Source of the DNA: Streptomyces tateyamensis
Lineage (GTDB): Bacteria > Actinomycetota > Actinomycetes > Streptomycetales > Streptomycetaceae
Assembly (NCBI RefSeq): GCF_003205575.1
Contig: NZ_PYBW01000022.1
Span: forward strand, 1-64,000
Reading direction: 5' to 3'
Length of the DNA: 64,000 bases
Below, piece after piece: positions 33,701 to 43,553 of the stretch. The first letter of the stretch is position 1. Every line of letters begins with the position of its first letter. The notes under the pieces are model-generated. The model was not told the DNA's origin and did not search any database. It worked only from the letters and a program-made list of their open reading frames with translations. The translations under genes were made by a program, and so were the position numbers.

Positions 33701-34782
33701 ATCGGCGGCAGTGCGGAGATCCGGCCGCCGGTGAGCGCGTCGGTCAGCCGCTCGCAGGCGGAGAGCATGGTGGTCGGGGTGCCGGGCTGGTCGCCGAAGG
33801 TGGCCAGGATCTCCTCGTAGGCGTAGAACGGCCGGTAGGGGATCTCCACCGAGCCCCAGTAGTGCACCAGTTCCTCGCTGTTCAGACCCGAGGGCAGCCC
33901 CTCGAAGCGGATTCGGGCCAGCGCCCGCCCGGCGTCCGCCTTGTCCTTCTCGAAGTCGTCGATCCGCATCGGCACCGGCAGGATCCGGATCCCGCGGTCC
34001 CGGTAGCGGTCGGCGATGTGCTGGGCGATCCGGGAGGCGCCGTCGATCGACTGGTCGCTCAGCGTGAAGCAGACCACCAGGTCGTCGGGCATCTGCACGG
34101 TGCAGATCTCGGCGGTGTCGGACAAGCCGGTACGGCTGTCGATCAGCACGTAGTCGTAGCGCCGGCGCATGTCGGCCCGCAGCGCGTCGAAGAACTGGCC
34201 GCCGTCGAACCGCTCGTAGAACAGGTCCCAGTCCAGCGGGCCCAGGGTGCCGGAGTAGTCGCGGTCCTGGCGGCCGGCCGCCAGGAAGTCGATGCTGCCG
34301 CCGGCCGGGAAGCCGGACCAGGAGAGCGGCACCGCGTGCCCGGCCACCTTGGCGAAGTCCAGGTGCCAGCCGGGGTGGTGGCCGATCTCGCGCAGCTGCT
34401 CGGCGTACCGCTCGGGCTCCAGCAGCGCGTCGGCGTGCAGCTCGGTCTCCCGCAGCGCCTCCTCGCGGTAGTCGTTGATCAGCGTCATCACGCCCGGGGA
34501 CTCGGCCAGCTCGACCGGGTCCAGGAACGGGTGGAAGAACTTGGCCAGGCCCGGCGCCTCCAGGTCCCAGTCCACGGTCAGCACCCGGTGGCCGTTGGCC
34601 GCCAGGATCCAGGCGGTGTTGGCCAGCGCCATGGTGCGCCCGGTGCCGCCCTTGTACGAGTAGAAGGTGACGATCCGGCCCTGCCGGTCCTCGTCCAGCG
34701 CGCTCGGTCCGGTGGCCGGCGGCGCGGGCCGCGGCCCGGACCGGCCCACCGCCCGCAGGTTGCGGGTCCGCTCAGAGCTCAT
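30718..34782 (-). CDS. fxsT: FxSxx-COOH system tetratricopeptide protein FxsT (ATPase-TIR-NB-ARC-TPR)
   Basis: A 1354-residue multidomain protein. Residues about 35-350: MinD/ParA-like ATPase with deviant Walker A KGGTGRT at 44-50 and [16 protein letters not shown]. About 382-505: TIR-like domain ([20 protein letters not shown]) with a Trp-Glu near 453 where TIR enzymes keep their catalytic Glu. About 540-900: NB-ARC NTPase with [17 protein letters not shown] at 568-584 and Walker B-like [10 protein letters not shown]. About 1000-1340: TPR repeats with the LGxxHPxTL signature. This is the FxsT architecture of FxSxx-COOH peptide loci, also resembling STAND immunity ATPases. ATG at 34782 lies inside the 3' end of fxsC (11-bp overlap). 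Exact biochemical role unknown. Confidence 0.93.
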   Translation of the reverse strand: MSSERTRNLRAVGRSGPRPAPPATGPSALDEDRQGRIVTFYSYKGGTGRTMALANTAWILAANGHRVLTVDWDLEAPGLAKFFHPFLDPVELAESPGVMTLINDYREEALRETELHADALLEPERYAEQLREIGHHPGWHLDFAKVAGHAVPLSWSGFPAGGSIDFLAAGRQDRDYSGTLGPLDWDLFYERFDGGQFFDALRADMRRRYDYVLIDSRTGLSDTAEICTVQMPDDLVVCFTLSDQSIDGASRIAQHIADRYRDRGIRILPVPMRIDDFEKDKADAGRALARIRFEGLPSGLNSEELVHYWGSVEIPYRPFYAYEEILATFGDQPGTPTTMLSACERLTDALTGGRISALPPMQEEVRLRYVEAFTRRRATVPADIYLSYVPEDRMWADWIEYVLGAAGFRVLPRDVGAGADTRVETERSVDAAFRTVAVLSPAYLRSPQARALWESVVGSDPSGTRRQLIPVRVGATPLAAPFSSRNPVDLVNLKEPQALAALVKALGREEVPGVDTAGGPRFPGTQPEVWNVPPRNSYFTGRAEVLERLRNQLGGGATAVLPVPQTLYGLGGVGKTQVALEYAHRFMADYDLVWWISAEQEEEIQGQLAELARRLGRSTNEPVAHAADLALEALRRGEKAKRWLLIFDNADEPSEIRRYFPGGTGHILVTSRNQAWSTHAEALVMDVFTRPESIDHLTRRTAGALGRSDADAVAEAVGDLPLAVEVAGAWLKATGTPVPEYIAALRNEAARVLELDRPVDYPMTVGATWRVSIARLREQSPAAARMLQLCAYFAPEPISMNLFYSDQMIRALAPYDPGLSDKFLLGRVIQAIGRYALAKVDAGANSIQVHRLVQEVIRSEMTPDDRETTIHEVHRILIGARPVVGDTDDPANWPSFEEIWPHLSPSRAHDCDEPDTRQLMIDRVRYLWKRGEYAQARRIGHLLDEAWTAKLGEDDRQTLLLRFQLANVMRSQGQYASAMELDEDTLERQRRVLGPFHPYTLMTAGSLSADRRALGEFARALELDREILERFREQFGEDHPRTLSIANNLAIDFRLVGDSKAAQELDQDTLDRRTMVLGPKHPYTLSSKSNLARDLREQGDYEGSVTIHQEVDAAYSETLDIDVPEILRNAKALAVALRKSGRQAEARRLTKETYERYLERYGENAPDTLACALNLAADYSAGGDKDAARDLARQVFVGHQQLFGHAHPFTLACANNLVIYLRGSEGLTEALELGRTTVATLNQVLGADHPFTLNGMINLANVYGDLGHLGEAESLEQAAHRGLVGRYSARHPDAVVCQANLAVTLRAQGRVNQAAELRSKAVTEFIRQLGEEHPNTVAARGWKRINRDLEPQPV

Positions 34783-36157
34783 CTTCTCCCCCACCCGTGC
34801 TGTCGTGGTCCTCGTGGTCGTCCCGGTCGTCGTACTCGTCCTCACCGCGGTGGTACCCGGCCGGCGGGCGCGGGGCCCCGAAGGCCTCGCGCAGCCGGGG
34901 CCGGTCGGCGCCGCGCCCGGGGGCCGGCCCGCTGCCCGGCGGCTGGTCGGAGCCGGGCGAGCGGGGCAGATGTCGCTCCTTGAAGGCCCGTTGGGCACGG
35001 ATCGCGGCGTGCTGGAAGGCCAGGCCGAAGTCCCGGGCGGTCGGCACGCCCTCCGGGTCCTCGCCGTCGCCGGCCACCGCGCGGAACGAGGGGCGGCTGG
35101 ACCGCCGGTGCAGGATCCGGTCGGTGAGCTCGGTCATCGTCCGGGTCTGCCCGGTGCACTGCGGGTCGTCCCGGTTCCACGGCTCGACCACGGTCACCCA
35201 GGCCGGGTTGCGCCGGGCGAACTCGCTGACCAGCGCGGCCCGCTGCGGGTCCTGCAGCACCCAGCGGTCCAGCAGCAGCACGCCCGGCCCCTGCGGGCGC
35301 TCCAGCTCCATCAGGTGCTCGGCCCTGGCGTCGAACTCGTGCACGGTGGGATTGAGGTCGCACTGGCGGGCCAGTTGGGCCGCCGTCTCCGCCAACGGGC
35401 TGTCGCCGCCACGGGTGTAGGGCTGCCAGTCGGTGCGGCGGGCGCCGTACCAGGCGGTGTCGCGGTGCTCGGGCACCTCGCTGTCCTTGAAGGCGAGCAC
35501 CGCGATGGTCAGCTCGTCGGCCGGTGAACGCCCGGGGAAGGCCGAGGGGTTGGTGGTGAAGTCGACCGGCTCGACGACCGGGACCACGGTCTCCAGCGCC
35601 ACCTCGACGATCCGGCGGGCCAGCTTGTACACGACCTTCTCGTACAGCCCGTGGTTGTGGCTCTGGGCCATCAGCGCGTACAGCCCGTCCTCGGTGTAGG
35701 CGCGCGGGAAGCTGGAGTGGTTGTACTGCACGGCGCTGGCCACCGGCGGCAGCGCCGCGTCCCGCATGCCGACCCAGAGCACCGGCACGATCGCGGTGTT
35801 GTGCGCCGCACCGCCGGGCGCGTTGGCGGCCCGCTGGGCGAAGGTGTACCACTCCTGCCCGCACGGCGTGGAGCGGAACAGCCGCGGGTGGTAGAGCGGC
35901 ACGAAGACCCGGCAGGTGGCCAGCGCCTCGGAGATCTTCAACGCCCAGTTGTCGCCCTGGTGCATGGTCTCGTCCATGAACCCGACCGGCTCCGCGGTGG
36001 GCAGCGGGGTCAGCTGCAGCACCGCCTCGCACAGGTCCTCGTAGAACTGGCCGACCCGCAGGTTGGGGTTGCGCGAGCCCACCGAAGGCATGTGGGCGTA
36101 GGAGATGAAGAAGTGCGGCTTCGCCGAGGCCCTTCGCCCGCCGTCAGCGTCGTTCAC
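34772..36157 (-). CDS. fxsC: TIR-like protein FxsC
   Basis: A 461-residue TIR-like protein of the FxSxx-COOH system. The N-terminal domain begins [14 protein letters not shown], with [22 protein letters not shown] and [11 protein letters not shown] (possible catalytic Glu). A linker and a second TIR-like or Rossmann domain follow ([33 protein letters not shown]). The tail is Pro/Gly then acidic ([14 protein letters not shown]). The GTG at 36157 has a GGGAGG site 6 nt upstream; the fxsT start overlaps its stop by 11 bp, suggesting coupled translation. TIR domains may cleave NAD or act as scaffolds; which applies is unknown. Confidence 0.9.
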   Translation of the reverse strand: MNDADGGRRASAKPHFFISYAHMPSVGSRNPNLRVGQFYEDLCEAVLQLTPLPTAEPVGFMDETMHQGDNWALKISEALATCRVFVPLYHPRLFRSTPCGQEWYTFAQRAANAPGGAAHNTAIVPVLWVGMRDAALPPVASAVQYNHSSFPRAYTEDGLYALMAQSHNHGLYEKVVYKLARRIVEVALETVVPVVEPVDFTTNPSAFPGRSPADELTIAVLAFKDSEVPEHRDTAWYGARRTDWQPYTRGGDSPLAETAAQLARQCDLNPTVHEFDARAEHLMELERPQGPGVLLLDRWVLQDPQRAALVSEFARRNPAWVTVVEPWNRDDPQCTGQTRTMTELTDRILHRRSSRPSFRAVAGDGEDPEGVPTARDFGLAFQHAAIRAQRAFKERHLPRSPGSDQPPGSGPAPGRGADRPRLREAFGAPRPPAGYHRGEDEYDDRDDHEDHDSTGGGEDEL

Positions 36158-36205
36158 GCAGCCTCCCCCGGCACGACCGGCTGATGCCCCCTCAGGGAGC
36201 GTCCC

Positions 36206-36211
36206 AGTGTA
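36206..36211 (-). promoter_or_regulatory. Possible -10 element for fxsC-fxsT
   Basis: TACACT on the minus strand, about 49 nt before the fxsC start, is the best -10 in the 123-bp gap after the acetyltransferase gene. No good -35 was found. If real, fxsC-fxsT can be expressed apart from the peptide and maturase genes. Confidence 0.35.
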
Positions 36212-36280
36212 GGAAGAGCGGCTTCCCGGAGGGAATAGCGCCCGGCCCACCCTGATCATGCGTCAGGCCGGTGCCGACTG

Positions 36281-37105
36281 TCAGTGGTTCGGCCACACTC
36301 CGCGCGACGGCCCCTGGCGCCCGCGCAGCCAGGCGGTGGCCGCGTCCACCGCCGGGCGCAGCGGGAGCAGCAGCGCCGTGGTCCCGCCCACCGGCGCGGT
36401 CCGGACGCCCAGGCCCGGCAGGATGTCGGCCAGCATCGCCGGGAAGTGGGCGTCGTCCAGGTCCACGCCGTCGAAGCGGACCCAGCCGCGGCCGCCCACC
36501 ACCGCGCCGTACCGTTTCTGCGGCGGCTCGGGCACCCGGTACTCGGCCAGGTGGAACGCGGTGCAGCTGGTCAGCGGGGCGCCCAGCAGCAGCACCCGGG
36601 CGCCGGCCCGGTAGAGCGCGCCCAGCGGCGAGCGCTCGCCCAGGTGGCAGTGGTACGGGTGGTCGGCCAGCAGTTGTCCGGCCAGCGGGCCGAGCGCGGC
36701 GAACGAGGTCTGCGGGTGCGCGCTGCGCCGGGCCCCGGGGGTGCGGCGCAGCTCCTCGGAGAGCCGGCCGACCGTGGTCGAGCAGGGGCTGGCGGCCGGG
36801 TCGAAGGGCGGCATCGCGGCCAGGTAGGCGGTGCGCTCGGCGGCGGACAGCCCGGCGGTGGCCTGCCGGTGCAGCCGCGAGGTGGCCGAGTTCTCCGGCG
36901 TCGCGGTGTACGCCACCAGGGTGCCGCCCGGGCCCAGCACCGAGCGCAGCGCGGCCAGCACGGCGGCCGAGCCGCCGGCCACCGGGCCCAACTCGCGCAG
37001 CCCGGCGTGCACCAGCAGCACCCCGGTGGTCGGGCCGAGGCCGAGCGCCCGCAGCTGGTCGGCCAGCTGGTCGCAGGTCAGCTCGACGACAGGGGCGGTG
37101 GTCAT
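36281..37105 (-). CDS. AAC(3)-like acetyltransferase of the FxSxx-COOH locus
   Basis: A 274-residue member of the aminoglycoside 3-N-acetyltransferase (antibiotic_NAT) family, using acetyl-CoA. Signature segments are VLLVHAGLRELG near residue 30, PGGTLVAYTATPENS and RRSAHPQTSFAALG with the catalytic-type histidine. Family members recur in FxSxx-COOH loci, where they more likely act on the peptide or a related amine than on an aminoglycoside. The start overlaps the fxsB stop by one base (TGATG), so the two are translated together. Resistance should not be assumed. Confidence 0.9.
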   Translation of the reverse strand: MTTAPVVELTCDQLADQLRALGLGPTTGVLLVHAGLRELGPVAGGSAAVLAALRSVLGPGGTLVAYTATPENSATSRLHRQATAGLSAAERTAYLAAMPPFDPAASPCSTTVGRLSEELRRTPGARRSAHPQTSFAALGPLAGQLLADHPYHCHLGERSPLGALYRAGARVLLLGAPLTSCTAFHLAEYRVPEPPQKRYGAVVGGRGWVRFDGVDLDDAHFPAMLADILPGLGVRTAPVGGTTALLLPLRPAVDAATAWLRGRQGPSRGVWPNH

Positions 37106-39486
37106 CAGGCTTCGACGGGCGCCAGCGGCGCGGCCGGCACGGGCAGCGGCGCGACGGCGGCGGCCGGCCCGCTTTCCGCCCCGGTGCCCGTCCCGCCGGC
37201 CAGCCCCGCCCCGACCCCGTGCACGAACCGCTCGCCGAGCGCGGTCAGCGAGCCGCTCGCCAGCAGCGTGCCCACCGCCCGCTCGGTGTCCGCGCGCCAG
37301 CGCGCCGCCTGTTCCCGGGCCTGCTCGGCGGGCTCCCCCGCCACCCCGTCGTACGCCCGCACCCGGCTGTCCCAGTACGCGCAGACCGCCAGGTGCGCGT
37401 AGGTGCCCTGGAGCAGCCCCTCCAGCGGGCGCGGGTCCGGGCGCCAGGGGGCCTCGAAGAGCCGCCGGTCGCTGGGGTCGAACAGGTCCCGGAAGTCCAG
37501 CACCGCGCCCAGCTTGACGTGCTGGAACTCGTGCACCAGCAGCAGCGCCAGGGTCGGCGCGGTGGCCGGGCGGGCGATGCCGACCGCGCCGAAGGCCTGC
37601 CGGGCGACCGAGCTGAGGTCGCGTCCGCCGGGCCCCGGGCGCAGCGGGGTCAGGGTGCTCAGCCCCGCCGCCAGACCCGGCGCGTAGTCGGGCAGGTCAC
37701 GCTGGATCAGCTCCCAGGCCTCGCGCAGCGCGCCGGTCCAGTCGCCCAGCGCCGCCGCGGTGAGCCGCTGCTCGACCGGGTACTCGTGGCTGTCGCGCTG
37801 CGGGTCGGTGTCCTCCAGCGCGAGGGTCCAGCCGCCGGGCAGCTCGACCCGGCGCACCGGCAGCCAGCGCTCGCCGCCGGCCTGGTCGAAGGCGATCCGC
37901 TGCTCGCCGCCGCCCGCGGCGCGCACCGTGAACCCGTCCGGGCCGCCGCGCAGCACCGCCGGGCCGGCCCCGCCGACCAGCACCCGCCCCAGGGTGGGCA
38001 GCTGCACCGCGCCGCCGCGCACCGGCACGGTCACCTCGACCGGCCGACCGGCCCGCAGCCCGGCCGCGGCGGCGATCTCGGCCAGCCCGCCGAGATCGTC
38101 CCCCGGCTCGCCGCCGCGCAGTCGGCGCACCGCCCAGGCCCGCACGTACGGGTGCGCCAGCACCGCGTCCACCGCGGCCGGCGCGGCGGCGTCCAGCTCG
38201 GTGAGCAGCTCCCAGGCCTGGCCCGCACCGCGGCCGACCGCCGCCAGCAGCCGCCGGGTCAGGTCCAGCTGCTCGGCGGCCAGCGCCCGCACGGTGGCGC
38301 CGTCACCGTGGCCCCGGGCCAGTTGGTCGAGCTGCGCCCCGGTCAGGCCGCCATGCTGCTGCGCGGCGAGCGGTACGGCGGGGGCCACCCGGTCCCGGAT
38401 GGTGGTGATCAGGCGCATGAGGTCTCCGCAGAAGACGGACGGGTTGTCGAAGCCGCTGCCGGTGCGCCAGCGGTGCGCGTAGAGGCCGCCGCCGCAGCTG
38501 CGCACCACCGGGCAGGCCCGGCACTGCGCGCTCAGGCCGGCCAGACCCTGTTGACGGGCCATCATGCCCGGGTGCCGGGCCACCTCGTCCAGACTGTTCG
38601 TGAAGAGGTCGAATCCGGTCGCCGGGGCACCGTCGTAGGCCGTTTTCAGGCTGTCCGCCTGCTCGAAACTGCCGTCCGTCTCGATCACCACCAGGTCGAC
38701 CGGCTCCAGGCCGAGCGACTCGGTCAGGCCGCTCTGGCCGCGCAGGGTGCGGTGGACGGAGTCGAAGCTGCGCACCGGGACCGGGCGGCCGCGGGCCAGC
38801 CAGTGCTGGTGCGCGGTCAGCAGCCAGTCGCCGTAGGGGGTCGGGCCCAGCTCGGCGGGCCGCAGTGGCGGGGTGTCCCAGGTCGCGTGCGGGAGCAGGA
38901 AGTCGATCCGCGGCGGGTCCAGCGCGAGCAGCGCGTCCAGCACCGCGACCGGGTCGTTGCGCACGTCGATCGTGCAGAGCAGGCCGGCGAAGATCGGCCG
39001 GAACTCGTCGGTGTTCAGCAGCGCGGCGGCGCGCAGCACCGCCGGGTGGCTGCTGCGGCCGTCGGCGAACCGGCGGTGCCGGTCGTTGGCCGCCCGGTCG
39101 CCGTCCAGCGAGAGGCCGACCTTGATTCCCAGCTCGGCGAAGAGCTCGCAGAAGGCCCGGTCCAGCCGCACCCCGTTGGTGTGGATCCGCAGGTCGAGCG
39201 CGCAGTCGGCGGGCAGCTCGGCGCGCAGCAGCTCGGCGGCCCGGCGCAGCACGGCCGGGCCCGCCAGCAGCGGCTCGCCGCCGTGCAGCGCCACGTGCAC
39301 CGCGGGCAGCCGGTGCGCGCGGGCGTGTTCGCCCAGGCGCTGCGCGGCCCGCTCCAGCACCCGCTGACCGATCACCCGGGGCCGACCGCGCCAACTGGTG
39401 TCGGCGTGCTCGTAGACGTAGCAGTGGTCGCAGGCCAGGTCGCACCGGCTGTGCACCTTGAGGACCAGCTGCGTCAACGGCACCAT
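37105..39486 (-). CDS. fxsB: FxsB radical SAM/SPASM cyclophane-forming maturase with C-terminal HExxH domain
   Basis: A 793-residue maturase. The radical SAM 4Fe-4S motif C-x3-C-x2-C is Cys15, Cys19 and Cys22 (RCDLACDHCYVYE). The SAM-binding HGGEPLL lies near 68-74. A SPASM-type auxiliary cluster region (QCRACPVVRSCGG, VFCGDL) has cysteines at 322, 325, 331 and 353. A separate C-terminal domain holds the metalloprotease-like VHEFQH (His652, Glu653, His656), the HExxH module known from this family. FxsB enzymes join the Phe ring to a downstream residue of the FxS motif, making a strained cyclophane. The gene is 23 bp after the precursor gene. The fused HExxH part may act on the peptide further. 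Confidence 0.95.
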   Translation of the reverse strand: MVPLTQLVLKVHSRCDLACDHCYVYEHADTSWRGRPRVIGQRVLERAAQRLGEHARAHRLPAVHVALHGGEPLLAGPAVLRRAAELLRAELPADCALDLRIHTNGVRLDRAFCELFAELGIKVGLSLDGDRAANDRHRRFADGRSSHPAVLRAAALLNTDEFRPIFAGLLCTIDVRNDPVAVLDALLALDPPRIDFLLPHATWDTPPLRPAELGPTPYGDWLLTAHQHWLARGRPVPVRSFDSVHRTLRGQSGLTESLGLEPVDLVVIETDGSFEQADSLKTAYDGAPATGFDLFTNSLDEVARHPGMMARQQGLAGLSAQCRACPVVRSCGGGLYAHRWRTGSGFDNPSVFCGDLMRLITTIRDRVAPAVPLAAQQHGGLTGAQLDQLARGHGDGATVRALAAEQLDLTRRLLAAVGRGAGQAWELLTELDAAAPAAVDAVLAHPYVRAWAVRRLRGGEPGDDLGGLAEIAAAAGLRAGRPVEVTVPVRGGAVQLPTLGRVLVGGAGPAVLRGGPDGFTVRAAGGGEQRIAFDQAGGERWLPVRRVELPGGWTLALEDTDPQRDSHEYPVEQRLTAAALGDWTGALREAWELIQRDLPDYAPGLAAGLSTLTPLRPGPGGRDLSSVARQAFGAVGIARPATAPTLALLLVHEFQHVKLGAVLDFRDLFDPSDRRLFEAPWRPDPRPLEGLLQGTYAHLAVCAYWDSRVRAYDGVAGEPAEQAREQAARWRADTERAVGTLLASGSLTALGERFVHGVGAGLAGGTGTGAESGPAAAVAPLPVPAAPLAPVEA

Positions 39487-39509
39487 GGCGGAGGTCCGCT
39501 GGGCGGACG

Positions 39510-39686
39510 TCAGATCGCGGAGTTGAAGGCCGCCACCGGGACCCGGCCGGCCTGGGCGTCCGGCAGCGCGCGGTGCAGGGCACCGGTCAGCTCCTCGGCA
39601 CTGAGTGCCGACAGCTCCCCGAGCGGCACCCGGACCGCCCGCGACTCGGTCTCGTCCACGGTCTTGACCTCCAGCACAGCGACCAT
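39510..39686 (-). CDS. fxsA: FxSxx-COOH precursor peptide FxsA
   Basis: A 58-residue precursor ending VAAFNSAI, so the final five residues are Phe54-Asn55-Ser56-Ala57-Ile58, the FxSxx-COOH signature. The leader (VPLGELSALSAEELTGALHR, then ALPDAQAGRVPV) matches the family pattern and should be the maturase recognition region. The ATG at 39686 follows AGGAC; ATGs further upstream (MRLKHPSDRTLK) are alternatives. It is the first gene of the operon and too small to be caught by coding statistics alone; motif and neighbours make the call firm. The modified site is expected at Phe54 to Ser56. Confidence 0.92.
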   Translation of the reverse strand: MVAVLEVKTVDETESRAVRVPLGELSALSAEELTGALHRALPDAQAGRVPVAAFNSAI

Positions 39687-39908
39687 TTTCAACGTCCTGT
39701 CAGAGGGATGCTTCAACCGCATCCGGTGTGGGTAGGAGCGCATCGGAGGCGTAGTCACGATGTCTCCGCCCAAGGTAGCCGTCCGACAGCGGGCGGCGCA
39801 CGCTTCGCAGGTCGGAGCGTCGGCGCCCGGCGCGGCACCGCCGGGCCGTGAGCTGCTGGGATCCGCCGCAGTTGACGCAGCGTCCAGCACCCCGGCGGCG
39901 AAGTCCAC

Positions 39909-39941
39909 TCCAACGGTGGAGCGCTCTACTCAACCGTTGGA
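39909..39941. promoter_or_regulatory. 9-bp inverted repeat upstream of the fxs operon
   Basis: TCCAACGGT and ACCGTTGGA are exact complements 15 bp apart, about 1.5 helical turns between the arms. It lies 222 bp before fxsA and 37 bp past the pdxH stop. This is a plausible operator for a dimer bound to two half-sites, or a terminator-like stem for pdxH. No local regulator gene is present. Confidence 0.45.
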
Positions 39942-39978
39942 CGTACCGCCGCTCAGCTCGCGCCCGGGCGCGTCCAGC

Positions 39979-40662
39979 TCAGGGGCAGAGCCGCTCGACC
40001 GTCCAGCCGTCCGCCGCGGCGGTGTAGCGCAGCCGGTCGTGCAGCCGGTTGGGCCGCCCCTGCCAGAACTCCACGGTCTGCGGGACCACTCGGAAGCCGC
40101 CCCAGAACGGCGGGACCGGCACCCCCTCGCCCTCGGGGTAGCGCGACTCCAGCTCGGCGAACCGCTGCTCCAGCACCTCGCGCGAGGCCACCGGGCTGGA
40201 CTGCTCGCTGGCCCAGGCGCCCAGCTGCGAGCCGTGCGGGCGGGTCCGGAAGTAGGCGGCGGTCTCGTCCCGGCCGGTCCGCTCCACCGCGCCGGAGACG
40301 ATCACCTGGCGGTCGATCGAGTGCCAGGGGAAGAGCAGCGAGGCGAACGGGTTGGCACCGAGCTCGGTGCCTTTGCGCGAGCCGTAGTTGGTGAAGAAGA
40401 CGAAACCGCGCTGGTCGTAGCCCTTGAGCAGGACGGTGCGCGAGCTGGGCCGGCCCGCAGCGTCGGCGGTGGAGAGCACCATCGCGTTCGGCTCCAGGAA
40501 CCCGGCCCGCTCGGCCTGGCCGAACCAGCGGGTGAACTGCGTCACCGGGTCGGGGGCCAGGTCGGCCTCGGTGATGCCCTCCTCGGCGTACTGACGGCGC
40601 ATCCGGGCGAGGTTGGGGACCGAAGTCTGCGGCGCGGGCTGGGCGCTTTCCGGGGTCTGCAC
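39979..40662 (-). CDS. pdxH: Pyridoxamine/pyridoxine 5'-phosphate oxidase
   Basis: PdxH oxidises PNP or PMP to pyridoxal 5'-phosphate using FMN and O2, the last step of PLP supply. The 227-residue protein shows the split-barrel signature: [40 protein letters not shown], the FMN-contact [10 protein letters not shown] and the C-terminal [17 protein letters not shown] at 40662 is used. It is divergent from citrate synthase, an order I recall from other streptomycetes, and lies upstream of the fxs operon on the same strand. Assignment is secure. Confidence 0.95.
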   Translation of the reverse strand: MQTPESAQPAPQTSVPNLARMRRQYAEEGITEADLAPDPVTQFTRWFGQAERAGFLEPNAMVLSTADAAGRPSSRTVLLKGYDQRGFVFFTNYGSRKGTELGANPFASLLFPWHSIDRQVIVSGAVERTGRDETAAYFRTRPHGSQLGAWASEQSSPVASREVLEQRFAELESRYPEGEGVPVPPFWGGFRVVPQTVEFWQGRPNRLHDRLRYTAAADGWTVERLCP

Positions 40663-40711
40663 GCCAACATCATCCCGTACGACAAGCGGGGAGCCACGCT
40701 CCGCCTATGGA

Positions 40712-40729
40712 ATCTCGACATCAAGAGAT
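40712..40729. promoter_or_regulatory. ATCTC-N8-GAGAT inverted repeat upstream of pdxH/citrate synthase
   Basis: An operator-like inverted repeat (atctcgacatcaagagat) 50 bp before the pdxH start, in the shared divergent region with citrate synthase. The 322-bp region also has repeated agtgcc words near 40885-40915. A metabolic regulator could act here; identity unknown. Confidence 0.4.
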
Positions 40730-40984
40730 ATGGTGGCTCGCCACCGCTTCGACGCTCGCGGACCGGAACAATGTCCGGTAGTGGCCGGTTGATGCCGGAA
40801 GATCCCCGGTGCGGAACCGGGTACAGCGTGATCTCGGGCGGCCTTTGGGAAACATCACCGCAGTGGTGTATGGCGCAATGCACCCAGTGCCTGCCACTCT
40901 GGCACCGAGTGCCAAACACCAAACGGTCACTGGTCCGCCGCCCCACCACGGCAGCGGGCCGTCACGTCACTGAGGAGCCGCGTG

Positions 40985-42085
40985 ATGTCCGATTTCGTAC
41001 CCGGGCTTGAGGGAGTAGTCGCCTTCGAGAGCGAGATCGCCGAGCCCGACCGAGAGGGCGGCGCGCTGCGCTACCGCGGTGTGGACATCGACGAGCTGGT
41101 CGGCCAGGTCTCCTTCGGTCACGTCTGGGGCCTGCTGGTGGACGGCAAGTTCAACCCCGGCCTGCCGGCCGCCGAGCCGTTCCCGATCCCGGTGCACTCC
41201 GGTGACATCCGGGTCGACGTGCAGTCCGCGCTCGCCATGCTCGCCCCGGTCTGGGGCCTCAAGCCGCTGCTCGACATCTCCGCCGAGCAGGCCCGCGACG
41301 ACCTGGCCCGGGCCGCCGTGATGGCGCTGTCCTACGTGGCCCAGTCGGCCCGCGGCCAGGGCCTGCCGATGGTCCCGCAGAGCGAGATCGACAAGGCCGA
41401 GACCGTGGTCGAGCGCTTCATGATCCGCTGGCGCGGCGAGCCGGACCCCAAGCACGTCAAGGCGATCGACGCCTACTGGACGTCGGCGGCCGAGCACGGC
41501 ATGAACGCCTCCACCTTCACCGCCCGGGTGATCGCCTCCACCGGCGCCGACGTGGCCGCGGCCCTGTCCGGCGCGGTCGGCGCGATGTCGGGCCCGCTGC
41601 ACGGCGGCGCCCCCTCCCGCGTGCTCGGCATGATCGAGGAGATCGAGCGCACCGGCGACGCCGCGAAGTGGGTCAAGAACGCGCTGGACAAGGGCGAGCG
41701 CCTGATGGGCTTCGGCCACCGCGTCTACCGCGCCGAGGACCCGCGCGCCCGCGTGCTGCGCCGCACCGCCAAGGAGCTCGGCGCCCCGCGCTTCGAGATC
41801 GCCGAGGCGCTGGAGAAGGCCGCGCTGGAGGAGCTGCACAACCGCCGCCCCGACCGGGTGCTCGCCACCAACGTCGAGTTCTGGGCCGCGATCATGCTGG
41901 ACTTCGCCGAGGTCCCCGCGCACATGTTCACCTCGATGTTCACCTGCGCCCGCACCGCCGGCTGGTCCGCACACATCCTGGAGCAGAAGCGCACCGGCCG
42001 CCTGGTCCGCCCGGCCGCCCGCTACATCGGCCCCGGCCCGCGCAGCCCGCGCGAGGTCGAGGGGTACGAGGCGATCGCCCACTGA
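40985..42085 (+). CDS. Citrate synthase (type II, single-domain-length family)
   Basis: Condenses acetyl-CoA and oxaloacetate to citrate at entry to the TCA cycle. The 366-residue protein carries the active-site His regions GPLHGGAPSRVL and GFGHRVYR and the C-terminal MFTCARTAGWSAHILEQ. The ATG at 40985 is preferred over the adjacent GTG at 40982 because GAGGAG lies 7 nt before it. I recall an orthologue at this place in S. coelicolor besides a second citrate synthase. It could also accept propionyl-CoA as a methylcitrate synthase, but no prp genes are near. Confidence 0.94.
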   Translation: MSDFVPGLEGVVAFESEIAEPDREGGALRYRGVDIDELVGQVSFGHVWGLLVDGKFNPGLPAAEPFPIPVHSGDIRVDVQSALAMLAPVWGLKPLLDISAEQARDDLARAAVMALSYVAQSARGQGLPMVPQSEIDKAETVVERFMIRWRGEPDPKHVKAIDAYWTSAAEHGMNASTFTARVIASTGADVAAALSGAVGAMSGPLHGGAPSRVLGMIEEIERTGDAAKWVKNALDKGERLMGFGHRVYRAEDPRARVLRRTAKELGAPRFEIAEALEKAALEELHNRRPDRVLATNVEFWAAIMLDFAEVPAHMFTSMFTCARTAGWSAHILEQKRTGRLVRPAARYIGPGPRSPREVEGYEAIAH

Positions 42086-42217
42086 CGCCGCCGGGTCGGA
42101 CCCCGCCCGGTGCCGAAGGGTTTCTGGGCGGCGGTCCCTGACCAGCCGTGAGGTCCGGCCGCCGAAGATCACATCTCAGCGGCCGGACAGTCGGCGATAT
42201 TCCGGGATCCGGACCAG

Positions 42218-43351
<1,134 letters not shown>

Positions 43352-43371
43352 CCGTCCCTGCCCGCGTCGTC

Positions 43372-43411
43372 GAGCGGGGGGCCGCTGCCTACGGGCAGCG
43401 GCCCCCCGCTC
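43372..43411. terminator. Strong bidirectional terminator (18-bp perfect stem)
   Basis: Bases 43372-43389 pair perfectly with 43394-43411 around a 4-nt loop (tacg). It lies just after serC and faces the converging small membrane-protein gene. Confidence 0.9.
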
Positions 43412-43429
43412 ACGTCACTCCCGCAGACG

Positions 43430-43528
43430 TCACTTCCCGATCAGGGCGCTGACCAGCACCGCCACCAGGATCAGGCCGAAGGCGCCGGTGACGATGCGGG
43501 TGCGAGTCTTGGGGTCCACGCTTTCCAC
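43430..43528 (-). CDS. Tiny single-pass membrane protein (32 aa)
   Basis: A GTG at 43528 (or 43519, giving a start of MDPKTRTR) opens a 29-32 residue protein: a basic N-terminus, one hydrophobic helix (IVTGAFGLILVAVLVSALIG) and a terminal Lys. Third codon positions are almost all G/C and the frame ends between the serC terminator and thpR. Similar tiny membrane proteins occur near serC in other streptomycetes as far as I recall. Function unknown; it could be a subunit or modulator of a membrane complex. Confidence 0.6.
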   Translation of the reverse strand: MESVDPKTRTRIVTGAFGLILVAVLVSALIGK

Positions 43529-43553
43529 GGTACCTGGCCCCCGCAGCGCCCCT

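Noticed and set aside
31540..34983. Plus-strand open frame of 1147 codons opposite fxsT
   Set aside because: Antisense to a gene with five recognisable domains; repetitive His/Gln/Gly-rich translation with no motif.
36281..37105. Aminoglycoside resistance gene
   Set aside because: Although AAC(3)-like, its one-base coupling to fxsB and recurrence in FxSxx-COOH loci point to a peptide-pathway role.
36271..39735. Plus-strand open frame of 1154 codons opposite the fxs genes
   Set aside because: Antisense shadow of the acetyltransferase and fxsB; no protein-like features.
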